Source: an uncultured Eubacteriales bacterium (GTDB taxonomy: Bacteria; Bacillota; Clostridia; UMGS1810). Taken from it: a stretch of 14,270 nucleotides of DNA. The DNA is taken from the NCBI GenBank assembly GCA_900555295.1, contig USKN01000027.1, positions 1-14,270 of the forward strand, in the 5' to 3' direction. The notes under the pieces were generated by a model. That model ran no database searches. It was not told where the DNA came from and worked only from the letters and a program-made list of their open reading frames with translations. Shown here piece after piece: positions 1-7,900 of this stretch (positions are counted from its first letter, which is position 1; every line of letters starts with the position of its first letter). Made by a program: the position numbers and the translations under genes.

Positions 1-719
1 CGGCTTCCGCCTGCGGATTGCTCAATAATTTTTGGGTTTTCGTTTGATAAATAAATATCGGCGTTTTTTTCGCAGGCAGCTTTTTTTATTACATTAAGCG
101 CGCTTTTATCCATATTGCCGTACACCGCAAGCCTGCCGTTTTGTTTTATAATACCGGCTTTTTCAAACGCAATTTTTTCAATTGTATCGCCCAAAATACT
201 CATATGGTCAAGCCCTATTGTACAAATAACCGATAATGCGGGGTCATTTATAATATTTGTTGCGTCGTACCGTCCGCCAAGACCCGTTTCAAGCACAACA
301 ATATCACATTTTTCATCAAAAAAATACAAAAAACCTATTGCAGTTATTACCTCAAACTCAATAGGGTTTAAATTTTCGTCCGCCTCAATTATATTTTTGA
401 TTTTGTTTGTATAGTACACAAGTTTTTCGGACGGTATATTTTTATTGTTTATTTGTATTCTTTCGTTAAAAACTTCAATATAAGGTGAGGTATATAACCC
501 CACCTTATATCCGTGTTCAATAAATATGCTTGAAATAAAAGCCGATACCGAGCCTTTGCCGTTTGTGCCGGCAACGTGTATACATTTTAACCTATCCTGA
601 ACGTTTCCAAATGAGTTCATTAAAGCACGTATATTATCAAGCCCCGCTTTTTTACCGAATTTTTTTAGAGAATGAATATAATTTATACATTCTTCTTCGG
701 TTTTAAGCTTATTATTCAA
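1..719 (-). CDS. folC: Folylpolyglutamate synthase / dihydrofolate synthase, N-terminal part (runs off the window)
   Basis: FolC adds glutamate to folates using ATP, and in many bacteria also makes dihydrofolate from dihydropteroate. I translated 239 codons with no stop before the window edge; the family is usually about 430 residues, so roughly the C-terminal 45% is missing. Visible are the Mur-ligase-type P-loop AGTNGKGS (residues 50-57), the motif YTSPYIEVFNERI (76-88), GLGGRYDATN (146-155), the LDHM...LGDT stretch (170-179) and FEKAGIIK (185-192), which holds the conserved lysine of this fold. The start is TTG at 719: it is the only plausible start before an upstream in-frame stop, and it sits 8 bases after AGGAG. 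The gene begins 11 bases after the valS stop and should be translated from the same mRNA. Whether the enzyme is mono- or bifunctional cannot be told from this part. Confidence 0.95.
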   Translation of the reverse strand, partial: MNNKLKTEEECINYIHSLKKFGKKAGLDNIRALMNSFGNVQDRLKCIHVAGTNGKGSVSAFISSIFIEHGYKVGLYTSPYIEVFNERIQINNKNIPSEKLVYYTNKIKNIIEADENLNPIEFEVITAIGFLYFFDEKCDIVVLETGLGGRYDATNIINDPALSVICTIGLDHMSILGDTIEKIAFEKAGIIKQNGRLAVYGNMDKSALNVIKKAACEKNADIYLSNENPKIIEQSAGGS

Positions 720-727
720 TGCCTTAT

Positions 728-732
728 CTCCT
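728..732 (-). promoter_or_regulatory. folC ribosome binding site overlapping the valS stop codon
   Basis: AGGAG on the minus strand shares bases with the TAG stop of valS (731-733) and lies 8 bases before the TTG start of folC. It decides the TTG start, since no ATG or GTG is available in this frame before an upstream stop. The arrangement suggests that translation of folC is coupled to termination on valS. Confidence 0.75.
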
Positions 733-3364
733 ATTTAAGTTTTTCTATACTCTCAATTACCTTTTCAAGCATTTGAGTATATTTTTCACCCTTTGCACGT
801 TCTTCGTCCACAACCTTTTGAGGTGCCTTTGCAACAAATCCCGCATTTGAAAGTTTACCCTCAACACGTTTAATTTCGGCTTCAAGGTTTTTCTTTTCGC
901 TTGTTAAACGTTCAAGTTCTTTTTGTCTGTCTACAAGTTCATCAAACGGAATAAATATTTCCGCACCCTCAACAACGGTTGTAACGGCATTATCGTCAAT
1001 ACCCGATTTATCGCTTTGTATTACAACATCGGACGCACCCGCAAGCTTTTCAAAGAATTGGTCGGATGACGCAAAAACATCTTTGTTGCTTGTTACAATT
1101 ATAACCTTTGCCTTTTTGGACGGAACAACATTCATAAGACTTCTTACGTTTCTTATGCCCTTTATTGCCTCCATAATAATTTGCATTTTCTTTTCATCAT
1201 CGTGGTAGCAAAGTTTTTCGTCATATTCGGGATAACGTGAAATCATAATGCTTTCCTCACCCGTAGGCAAATAGCTGAATATTTCCTCTGTTACAAAAGG
1301 CATAAACGGGTGTAAAAGTTTAAGCGAGTTAACAAGCACATAGCAAAGTACCTGCTGTGCCTCTGTTTCGCTTCCGTCTTTTGCATATAGACGGGGCTTT
1401 ACAAGTTCTATATACCAATCGCAGTAATTATCCCAAATAAAGTCGTAAATTTTGTTTACGGCAACACCGAGTTCAAATTTATCTATATTTTCGTTTACTT
1501 CTCTGCATACGCTGTTAAATGCGCTTAATATCCACTTATCTTCGGTACGGAGCTTATCTTCCGACGGAAGTTTAATTTCGTCAATATCCATATTCATAAG
1601 CAAAAATCTTGACGCATTCCAAATTTTATTTGCAAAGTTACGGCTTGACTCAACTTTCTTTTCGTAAAAACGCATATCGTTTCCGGGTGAATTGCCCGTA
1701 GCAAGAGTAAAGCGCAATGCGTCGGCGCCGTATTGGTCTATTATTTCAATAGGGTCAATACCGTTTCCGAGAGATTTGCTCATTTTTCTGCCCTGACTGT
1801 CACGTACCAAACCGTGAATTAACACGTGTTTAAACGGCTCTTTGCCTGTGTGTTCGAGTGATGAGAAAATCATTCTCGCAACCCAGAAAAATATTATATC
1901 GTATCCCGTTACAAGCACGCTTGTGGGGAAGAAATAATCCAAATCTTTTGTTTTTTCGGGCCAGCCGAGTGTTGAAAACGGCCACAGCGCCGAGCTGAAC
2001 CACGTATCCAAAACATCAGGGTCTTGTTTAACATCTGCTCCGCAATGAGGGCATTTTGTAACTTCTTCTTTGGAAACAATTGTTTCATTGCATTTTGTGC
2101 AATAATACGCAGGTATTCTGTGTCCCCACCACAACTGACGCGATATGCACCAATCGTGTACGTTTTCCATCCAATTTAAATAGGTTTTTGAGAAACGGTC
2201 GGGCACAAATTTAACCGTTCCGTCCTCCACAACTTTTATAGCTTTTTCGGCAAGCGGTTTCATTTTTACAAACCATTGTTTTGACGTAATGGGTTCAACG
2301 GTTGTTGAACATCTGTAACACTGACCCACATTATGCTTGTGCGGAACAACTTTTACAAGGTATCCCTGTTCTTTTAAATCGTCTACCATTTGTTTTCTGG
2401 CTTCGTATCTGTCGAGTCCCTCGTATTTGCCGCCGTAAGAGTTAATGGTTGCGTCATCATTTAACACTTTAATTTGTTCAAGGTTATGGCGCATACCCAC
2501 TTCAAAGTCGTTGGGGTCGTGAGCCGGTGTAATTTTAACACAGCCCGTACCAAACTCTTTATCTACATACTCATCCGCAATAACGGGAATTTCACGGCCG
2601 ACAAGAGGCAAAATAAGAGTTTTGCCCACAAGATGCGTGTATCTTTCATCATCGGGGTGAACCGCAACGGCAGTATCGCCCAATAAAGTTTCGGGACGTG
2701 TTGTGGCAATTTCAACATACTCGTCACTATCTTTAACAGGGTATTTAATATGCCAAAAATAACCTTCCTGCTCGGTGTATTCAACTTCCGCGTCCGAAAG
2801 TGCGGTAATGCAGTGAGGGCACCAATTGATTATACGGTTGCCCTGATATATAAGGCCTTTATTGTAAAGGTTTACAAATACTTCTTTTACCGCCTTTGAA
2901 CAGCCCTCGTCCATTGTAAAACGCTCACGTTCCCACGCACAGGACGAACCGAGTTTTTTGAGCTGGTTTATAATACGGCTGCCGTATTTTGCTTTCCAAT
3001 CCCACACTTTTTTAAGAAATTTTTCACGTCCGAGGTCATAGCGTGTTGTGCCGTCCTCGTTGCGCAATGCTTCTTCAACTTTAATTTGCGTTGCTATACC
3101 TGCGTGGTCGGTACCGGGAATCCAAAGTGCATTAAACCCTTTCATTCTTTTGTATCTTACAAGTATATCCTGCAAAGTTTCGTCAAGGGCGTGTCCCATA
3201 TGTAACTGCCCCGTTACGTTTGGAGGAGGAATAACTATTGTAAACGGCTCTTTTTTGCTGTCCGCTTCCGCCTCAAAATATCTTTTTTCTACCCAATTGT
3301 TATATATTTTATCCTCAATTTCGGAGGGATTATACGTTTTGGGCAGTTCCTTTTTATTCGACAT
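731..3364 (-). CDS. valS: Valyl-tRNA synthetase
   Basis: This class I aminoacyl-tRNA synthetase charges tRNA-Val in the cytoplasm. The 877-residue length is normal. Visible are the HIGH-type motif HMGH (55-58), GTDHAGIATQ (84-93), the editing (CP1) domain with TTRPETLLGD (221-230), a zinc-ribbon-like set Cys422, Cys425, Cys438 and Cys441 ahead of DVLDTWFSSALWPF, and the KMSKS loop (527-531). The anticodon-binding domain follows, with a charged C-terminal coiled coil (about 805-877) typical of ValRS. The ATG start at 3364 follows a modest AAGGGA site. The gene lies 18 bases after the small membrane-protein ORF and 11 bases before folC. No T-box leader, common before valS in Bacillota, fits in the short space upstream, so expression probably comes from the mtrB-pfkA transcript. 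Confidence 0.98.
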   Translation of the reverse strand: MSNKKELPKTYNPSEIEDKIYNNWVEKRYFEAEADSKKEPFTIVIPPPNVTGQLHMGHALDETLQDILVRYKRMKGFNALWIPGTDHAGIATQIKVEEALRNEDGTTRYDLGREKFLKKVWDWKAKYGSRIINQLKKLGSSCAWERERFTMDEGCSKAVKEVFVNLYNKGLIYQGNRIINWCPHCITALSDAEVEYTEQEGYFWHIKYPVKDSDEYVEIATTRPETLLGDTAVAVHPDDERYTHLVGKTLILPLVGREIPVIADEYVDKEFGTGCVKITPAHDPNDFEVGMRHNLEQIKVLNDDATINSYGGKYEGLDRYEARKQMVDDLKEQGYLVKVVPHKHNVGQCYRCSTTVEPITSKQWFVKMKPLAEKAIKVVEDGTVKFVPDRFSKTYLNWMENVHDWCISRQLWWGHRIPAYYCTKCNETIVSKEEVTKCPHCGADVKQDPDVLDTWFSSALWPFSTLGWPEKTKDLDYFFPTSVLVTGYDIIFFWVARMIFSSLEHTGKEPFKHVLIHGLVRDSQGRKMSKSLGNGIDPIEIIDQYGADALRFTLATGNSPGNDMRFYEKKVESSRNFANKIWNASRFLLMNMDIDEIKLPSEDKLRTEDKWILSAFNSVCREVNENIDKFELGVAVNKIYDFIWDNYCDWYIELVKPRLYAKDGSETEAQQVLCYVLVNSLKLLHPFMPFVTEEIFSYLPTGEESIMISRYPEYDEKLCYHDDEKKMQIIMEAIKGIRNVRSLMNVVPSKKAKVIIVTSNKDVFASSDQFFEKLAGASDVVIQSDKSGIDDNAVTTVVEGAEIFIPFDELVDRQKELERLTSEKKNLEAEIKRVEGKLSNAGFVAKAPQKVVDEERAKGEKYTQMLEKVIESIEKLK

Positions 3365-3382
3365 ACAAATATCTTCCCTTCA

Positions 3383-3556
3383 TTATCCCCAAAATACCAA
3401 AAACACAGCCGCAAGGGTAATTATAAAACCCACGCTTTTTACGGCGGCAATATGCATATCGTTTATTTCGGTTTTAAAAATATACGGCGCAGTTTTTTTA
3501 GACGTAAATGTAACCGCCGCGCCTGCGGCCAACAAAATTAAAGCAAATATTCTCAT
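3383..3556 (-). CDS. Small hydrophobic protein with two predicted membrane helices, function unknown
   Basis: I do not recognise this 57-residue ORF. It has a hydrophobic segment at about residues 3-17, a polar middle (about 19-40, with Lys20, Lys21, Lys28, Glu30 and Asp33) and a second hydrophobic segment at about 43-56, ending in FWG. This suggests a hairpin membrane protein with both ends on the same side. It fills the space between pfkA (18 bases upstream) and valS (18 bases downstream) in the same direction, and such tight packing supports a real gene. Against it, there is no clear Shine-Dalgarno site before the ATG: the preceding bases are AT-rich and include the pfkA stop region. It might be translated by reinitiation after pfkA. 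Alternatively it is chance coding, but the hydrophobic-polar-hydrophobic layout and the exact fit argue for a gene. Confidence 0.6.
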   Translation of the reverse strand: MRIFALILLAAGAAVTFTSKKTAPYIFKTEINDMHIAAVKSVGFIITLAAVFLVFWG

Positions 3557-3574
3557 AATTAATTTACAGGTTTA

Positions 3575-4546
3575 TTATATAGACAGTTTTGCAACAAGTC
3601 TGTATTCGTCCTCATCTATTGTTTTGTGCATATCAAGGCCTTCGTTTATATCAACATCGTTTATTTTGCCGTCTTTTACAATTACAACTCTGTTTGATTT
3701 ACCTTCTTTAAGAAGTTCTATTGCCTTTTCACCCATTTGCGACGCGGTTACTCTGTCTTTTACCGTGGGGCTGCCTCCGCGCTGAATATGGCCCAAAATT
3801 GTGGCTCTTGTTGAAACGCCTGTCTGCTCCTCAATTTCTTTTGCCATTTTAACCGAGCCTTTAACACCCTCGGCAACAACAATTATATGGTTTTTCTTGC
3901 CTGCCTGTTTGCCGGCTTTAACAACATCTACAACGTCTTTTTCAAAATCAAATTCTCTTTCGGGTATTAAAACGTTTTCGGCACCCGACGCAATTGCAAC
4001 GTGAAGAGCCAAATATCCGGCATTTCTGCCCATTACTTCAACAACGCTGCATCTTTGATGGCTTGTGCAGGTATCTCTTAATTTGTCTATTGCCTCCATT
4101 GCGGTGTTAAGTGCGGTATCAAAACCGATTGTATATTCACTGCAGGCAATATCGTTATCTATAGTACCCGGAATACCTATTGTGGGTATACCTTTGTTTG
4201 TAAGCGCTCTTGCACCCTTAAAACTGCCGTCGCCGCCTATAACAACAAGTGCGTCTATACCGAATTTACGAGCAACCTCAACGCCTTTGTTCTGACCCTC
4301 CTCGGTTGTAAATTCAAGGCATCTTGCGGTTTCGAGTATTGTACCGCCGCGTTGAAGAATGTCGCCCACGTTACGCGCCTCGAGTTTTTCTATTCTGCCG
4401 TGCAAAAGGCCGTTGTATCCGCCGTAAACACCGTACATTTCAAATCCGTTAAATATACCGCATCTTACAACCGAACGAACTGCCGCGTTCATTCCGGGTG
4501 CGTCGCCTCCGCTGGTTAAAACTCCTATTTTTTTAATCTCTTTCAT
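3575..4546 (-). CDS. pfkA: ATP-dependent 6-phosphofructokinase
   Basis: PfkA phosphorylates fructose 6-phosphate to fructose 1,6-bisphosphate, the committed step of glycolysis. At 323 residues it has the usual bacterial short form. Visible are GVLTSGGDAPGMNAAVR (8-24), GGDGS (104-108), the catalytic PGTIDND (126-132; Asp130 matches E. coli Asp127), MGRNAGYLAL (172-181) and LGHIQRGG (251-258). The Gly in GGDGS and the Gly in PGTIDND are the residues found in ATP-using enzymes; pyrophosphate-using enzymes have Asp and Lys there. I chose the ATG at 4546 because GGAGG lies just upstream; the longer frame to 4561 would place the start over that site. The start is 19 bases after the mtrB stop, so the two are probably cotranscribed. 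The pyruvate kinase gene that often follows pfkA in Bacillota is absent. Confidence 0.98.
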   Translation of the reverse strand: MKEIKKIGVLTSGGDAPGMNAAVRSVVRCGIFNGFEMYGVYGGYNGLLHGRIEKLEARNVGDILQRGGTILETARCLEFTTEEGQNKGVEVARKFGIDALVVIGGDGSFKGARALTNKGIPTIGIPGTIDNDIACSEYTIGFDTALNTAMEAIDKLRDTCTSHQRCSVVEVMGRNAGYLALHVAIASGAENVLIPEREFDFEKDVVDVVKAGKQAGKKNHIIVVAEGVKGSVKMAKEIEEQTGVSTRATILGHIQRGGSPTVKDRVTASQMGEKAIELLKEGKSNRVVIVKDGKINDVDINEGLDMHKTIDEDEYRLVAKLSI

Positions 4547-4565
4547 AATTAATTCCTCCAATAGC

Positions 4566-4796
4566 TTAAATATCGTCTCCGGATGTAATTTGACCGTGTT
4601 TGGTGTACACCACGGCTTTGCCTTTAATTTTCATAGCCGATGTAATTTCGGTAAATTCGGCAATATAAATCTGCCCTTTGTCGAGAATTTCGGTATGATG
4701 AAATTTAGTATCTCGTCCGCGGGTAAGCCCCATAATGGTTACTCCGTTTTCAAGCGCTTTAATTACTATATAATCCGCCGAAGTATCGTAATCCAT
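4566..4796 (-). CDS. mtrB: TRAP, tryptophan-activated RNA-binding attenuation protein
   Basis: In Bacillus, TRAP forms an 11-subunit ring that, with bound tryptophan, wraps RNA carrying GAG/UAG repeats and so attenuates or blocks translation of trp genes. This 76-residue protein aligns without gaps to the 75-residue B. subtilis protein as I remember it, sharing the blocks GLTRG (23-27), DTKFHH (29-34), LDKG (38-41), FTE (48-50) and TSA (52-54). Tryptophan-pocket residues such as Thr25, Thr30, Thr49 and Ser53 are kept, while Gln47 is Glu and His51 is Ile. In the RNA-binding KKR motif (Lys37, Lys56, Arg58) the residues here are Ile37, Lys56 and Lys58. The start is the ATG at 4796 after AAGGAG (4807-4812); a longer frame to a TTG at 4838 lacks a ribosome site. 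The gene has its own promoter-like region upstream and leads into pfkA. Confidence 0.93.
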   Translation of the reverse strand: MDYDTSADYIVIKALENGVTIMGLTRGRDTKFHHTEILDKGQIYIAEFTEITSAMKIKGKAVVYTKHGQITSGDDI

Positions 4797-4846
4797 AACA
4801 TTTACGCTCCTTACTTTATTAAATAATTTAACATACAATTATTCGT

Positions 4847-4855
4847 ATTATACCA
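4847..4855 (-). promoter_or_regulatory. Extended -10 promoter element, proximal copy, upstream of mtrB
   Basis: TGGTATAAT on the minus strand is a perfect TGn-TATAAT extended -10. The hexamer at a 17-base spacing (ATGGTA) is a poor -35, but extended -10 promoters tolerate this. Transcription would start near 4840, giving a leader of about 44 bases before the mtrB ATG. Confidence 0.55.
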
Positions 4856-4865
4856 TAATACATAT

Positions 4866-4892
4866 ATTATACCATTTTTTTACAAAAATCAA
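4866..4892 (-). promoter_or_regulatory. Extended -10 promoter, distal copy, upstream of mtrB
   Basis: A second TGGTATAAT (4866-4874) lies 19 bases upstream of the proximal copy. A candidate -35, TTGATT (4887-4892), stands 15 bases from the -10 hexamer, shorter than the ideal 17 but acceptable with an extended -10. The two copies are embedded in an 11-base direct repeat (ATGGTATAATA). The element starts 17 bases after the dnaE stop and would drive mtrB-pfkA and genes beyond. Confidence 0.5.
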
Positions 4893-4908
4893 GATATTTA
4901 TGCTATTT

Positions 4909-7900
4909 TTATTTGATTTTAACATTTTCATCTCCAAATAATTCGCATAACTCATATATAATTTGTGAACATATACATACAGAGTTTTTATCGTCTGCCT
5001 TAATTGCCTTTTGAGTATCTGCAAAATAAATGCAAAGTCCGTTATTGCCCCTGTATTTTTGGGTTATGTTTAAAAGAAAATCAAGTTTTTTTGAATTTTC
5101 AATGCGCACATACAGCGTAAATTTTGGAGATATATGCAATGATTCCAGCGGAGTAATGCTTTTAGCCGTTAAGCTTACGGTATTTTCGCCGCGCACGTTA
5201 ACGGTTGCCTCAACCATAACCGCAGACGTGTTTTGTATTACGTACTCATATTTATAGTATGTGTTTTCAAACACGGTTAATTCAATATCCGCATAAAAAT
5301 CGCTCAATGTCATTACCGCCATCATTTTACCCGATTTTGTACGGCGCTGTTCGGGCGATGATATTATACCGCATAATCGCACCTTTAAACCGTCGTTGTT
5401 TTTTCCGTCAAGTATTGTATATATATCATCGGTGGTGTAAGCTTTTACAATATGGCGGTATTTTTCGAGAGGATGTCCGCTTAAATACATACCTGCATAT
5501 TCTTTTTCAAACGCAAGCTTTTGCTCGCGTGTAAAATCCGTTTGTTTTTCGTTTATCATACTGTCCGTTGCGCCCGATTGTTCGCCCACCGCGTCAAACA
5601 AACTTTGCTGACCGCCCGATATAAGCTTTGCGTCCTGAAGCGCACAGTCAAGCATAACGTCGTACACAAGCAAAAGCGCGCGTCTGTTTTTGTTTAAACT
5701 GTCAAACGCACCGCATTTTATAAGAGTTTCACAGCAGCGGCGGTTTATGCCGTAATCTGCCATTCGGTTTAAAAAGTCGGCAAACGATTTAAATTTTCCC
5801 TGCGCTCTTTCGGTTTCAATATCGTTTGGAAATTTAAGCCCCACACCCTTTAATGCCGCAAGCCCAAACCGTACGTCTTTTCCGTCAACCGAAAACAGTG
5901 CGCGGCTTTTGTTTACATCGGGCGGCAAAAGGCGTATGCCGTACTTTGAAAAGCTTTTTATATACTTGTTTATTTTATACGAATTGCCCATAAGGCTCAT
6001 TAAAAGCGCCACAAGATATTCGGACGGATAATGGCATTTAAGGTATGCCGTTTGATACGCAAGAGTTGCATAACACGCGGCGTGAGATTTGTTAAAAGCA
6101 TACTGCGCAAACGACGCAAGATAGTCAAATACTTCGTTTGCCTCTTTTTCGCTTATTCCCATTCTTACAGCGCCCGGTACAACAACATTTCCGTCGCCGT
6201 CCGTCAAACCGTTTACAAAAACTTCGCGTTCCTTTTGCATAAGCTCGGGCTTTTTCTTTGCCATAACTTTGCGCACCATATCGGCACGCGCCATTGAATA
6301 TCCCGCCATAATTCTTACAATTTCCATAACCTGTTCCTGATACACAATTGCGCCGAATGTCGGCTCGGTAACCTGTTTAAGAAGCGGATGTATGTAGCGT
6401 ATATTTTGCGGATTTGAAACATTTTTTAAAAATTCGGGTATTTGAGCCATAGGCCCCGGGCGATATATTGATGTTGTTATAATAATATCGTCGAGCGATT
6501 TTGGCTTAAATTTACGCAAAAAAGACTGAAGCCCGGGGTTTTCGAGCTGAAATACACCGTCGGTGTCGCCGCGTGATATCATATCAAATGTTTTGCCGTC
6601 GCTGTAATTTATGTCACTTAACTGCCTTATACCGTCTTTATTTGACATTTTAATGAGTTTAAGCGTATCACGTATTACGGTTAAGTTTCTCAATGCCAAA
6701 AAGTCCATTTTTAAAAGGCCCTCTTTTTCGAGTGCATCCATAGGGTACTGCGTTATAAGCCCTGTGTCGGACGGCTGTAGCGGTGTATAATTGTTAAGCG
6801 GTGCGTCGGCAATAATAACACCTGCCGCATGGGTTGACACATTACGCGGAAACCCCTCAAGTTTTATTGCGGTATCTATAATACGCTTTACATCGTAATC
6901 TGTTTCATACATACTTTTAAGCTGTTTGTCGCCGGCCAATGCGTCGGCAAGTTTTATATGCAGTACTTCGGGTACGGCACGCGCGGTTTTATCAACCGTA
7001 AACGAATTTACTCCAAGAGCTTTACCCACACATCTAACCGCCGCACGTGCCGCCAATGTGCCAAACGTTATAATTTGCGCCACTTTGTCGGCACCGTATT
7101 TTTTTGTAACGTATGCTCTTACTTCGTCACGGCGTTCATAGCAAAAATCTATGTCTATATCGGGCATACTTACTCTTTCGGGGTTTAAAAAGCGTTCAAA
7201 AATAAGACCGTATTTAATGGGGTCTATTTCGGTTATATTAAGCGAATATGCCACAAGACTGCCTGCCGCCGAACCTCTGCCCGGCCCTACAAAAATATTG
7301 TTATCTTTGGCAAACTTTACAAAATCGTATACAATTAAAAAATAATCGGCAAATCCCATTTTTTCTATAACTTCAAGTTCGTAATCAAGCCGTGATTTTA
7401 ACTCATCCGTCACAATACCGTATCTGCTTTTAAGTCCGCTCCGGCACAGCCGTTTAAGATAGTCAATGTGATTTGTTTCTCCCTTTATTTCTATTTTTGG
7501 TACGTGCCGCTGCGAAGTATCTATGGTTACCGAACATCTTTTTGCAATATCGTACGTATTTAAAATTGCCTCGGGCGCATAATAAAAAAGCTCCGCCATT
7601 TGCTGTTCGCTTTTTAAATAAAATTCCTCGCCGAAAAATTTTAACCTGTCCTCGTCATTTATATTTTTGCCCGTTTGAATACAAGTTAAAACATCTTGCA
7701 AAAACGCGTCGTCTTTATTAATATAATGCACATCGTTTGTTGCAACAAGAGGTATGCCCGTTTCACGCGACAGGCGCACAAGCGCCGCACTCACCTTTTT
7801 TTCATCATCCATTCCGTGGTCTTGTATTTCAAGATAAAAATTACCTCTGCCGAAAATTTGTTCAAACTCCCTTGCCTTTTTTAGCGCTTGCTGAAAACCG

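Noticed and set aside
3048..3785. Long plus-strand open frame (245 codons) across the valS-pfkA junction, and similar ones such as 9847-10383, 11718-12188 and 13303-13773.
   Set aside because: They lie antisense to clear protein families, lack convincing ribosome sites, and their translations show no known motif. They follow from the codon use of the genes on the other strand.
4797..4838. N-terminal extension of mtrB to a TTG at 4838.
   Set aside because: It has no ribosome site, would begin almost at the predicted transcription start, and adds residues not found in TRAP. The ATG at 4796 has AAGGAG upstream.
4797..4908. TRAP binding site (series of GAG/UAG triplets) in the mtrB leader or other gaps.
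   Set aside because: I found only scattered triplets, at most two or three near 14200-14226 and none regularly spaced. Seven or more would be expected for a TRAP target.
4885..4920. Inverted repeat AAAATCAA...TTGATTTT around the dnaE stop as a terminator.
   Set aside because: The stem is 8 base pairs with only two G-C pairs and a 20-base loop, so it should be unstable. Its 3' arm is better explained as part of the distal mtrB -35.
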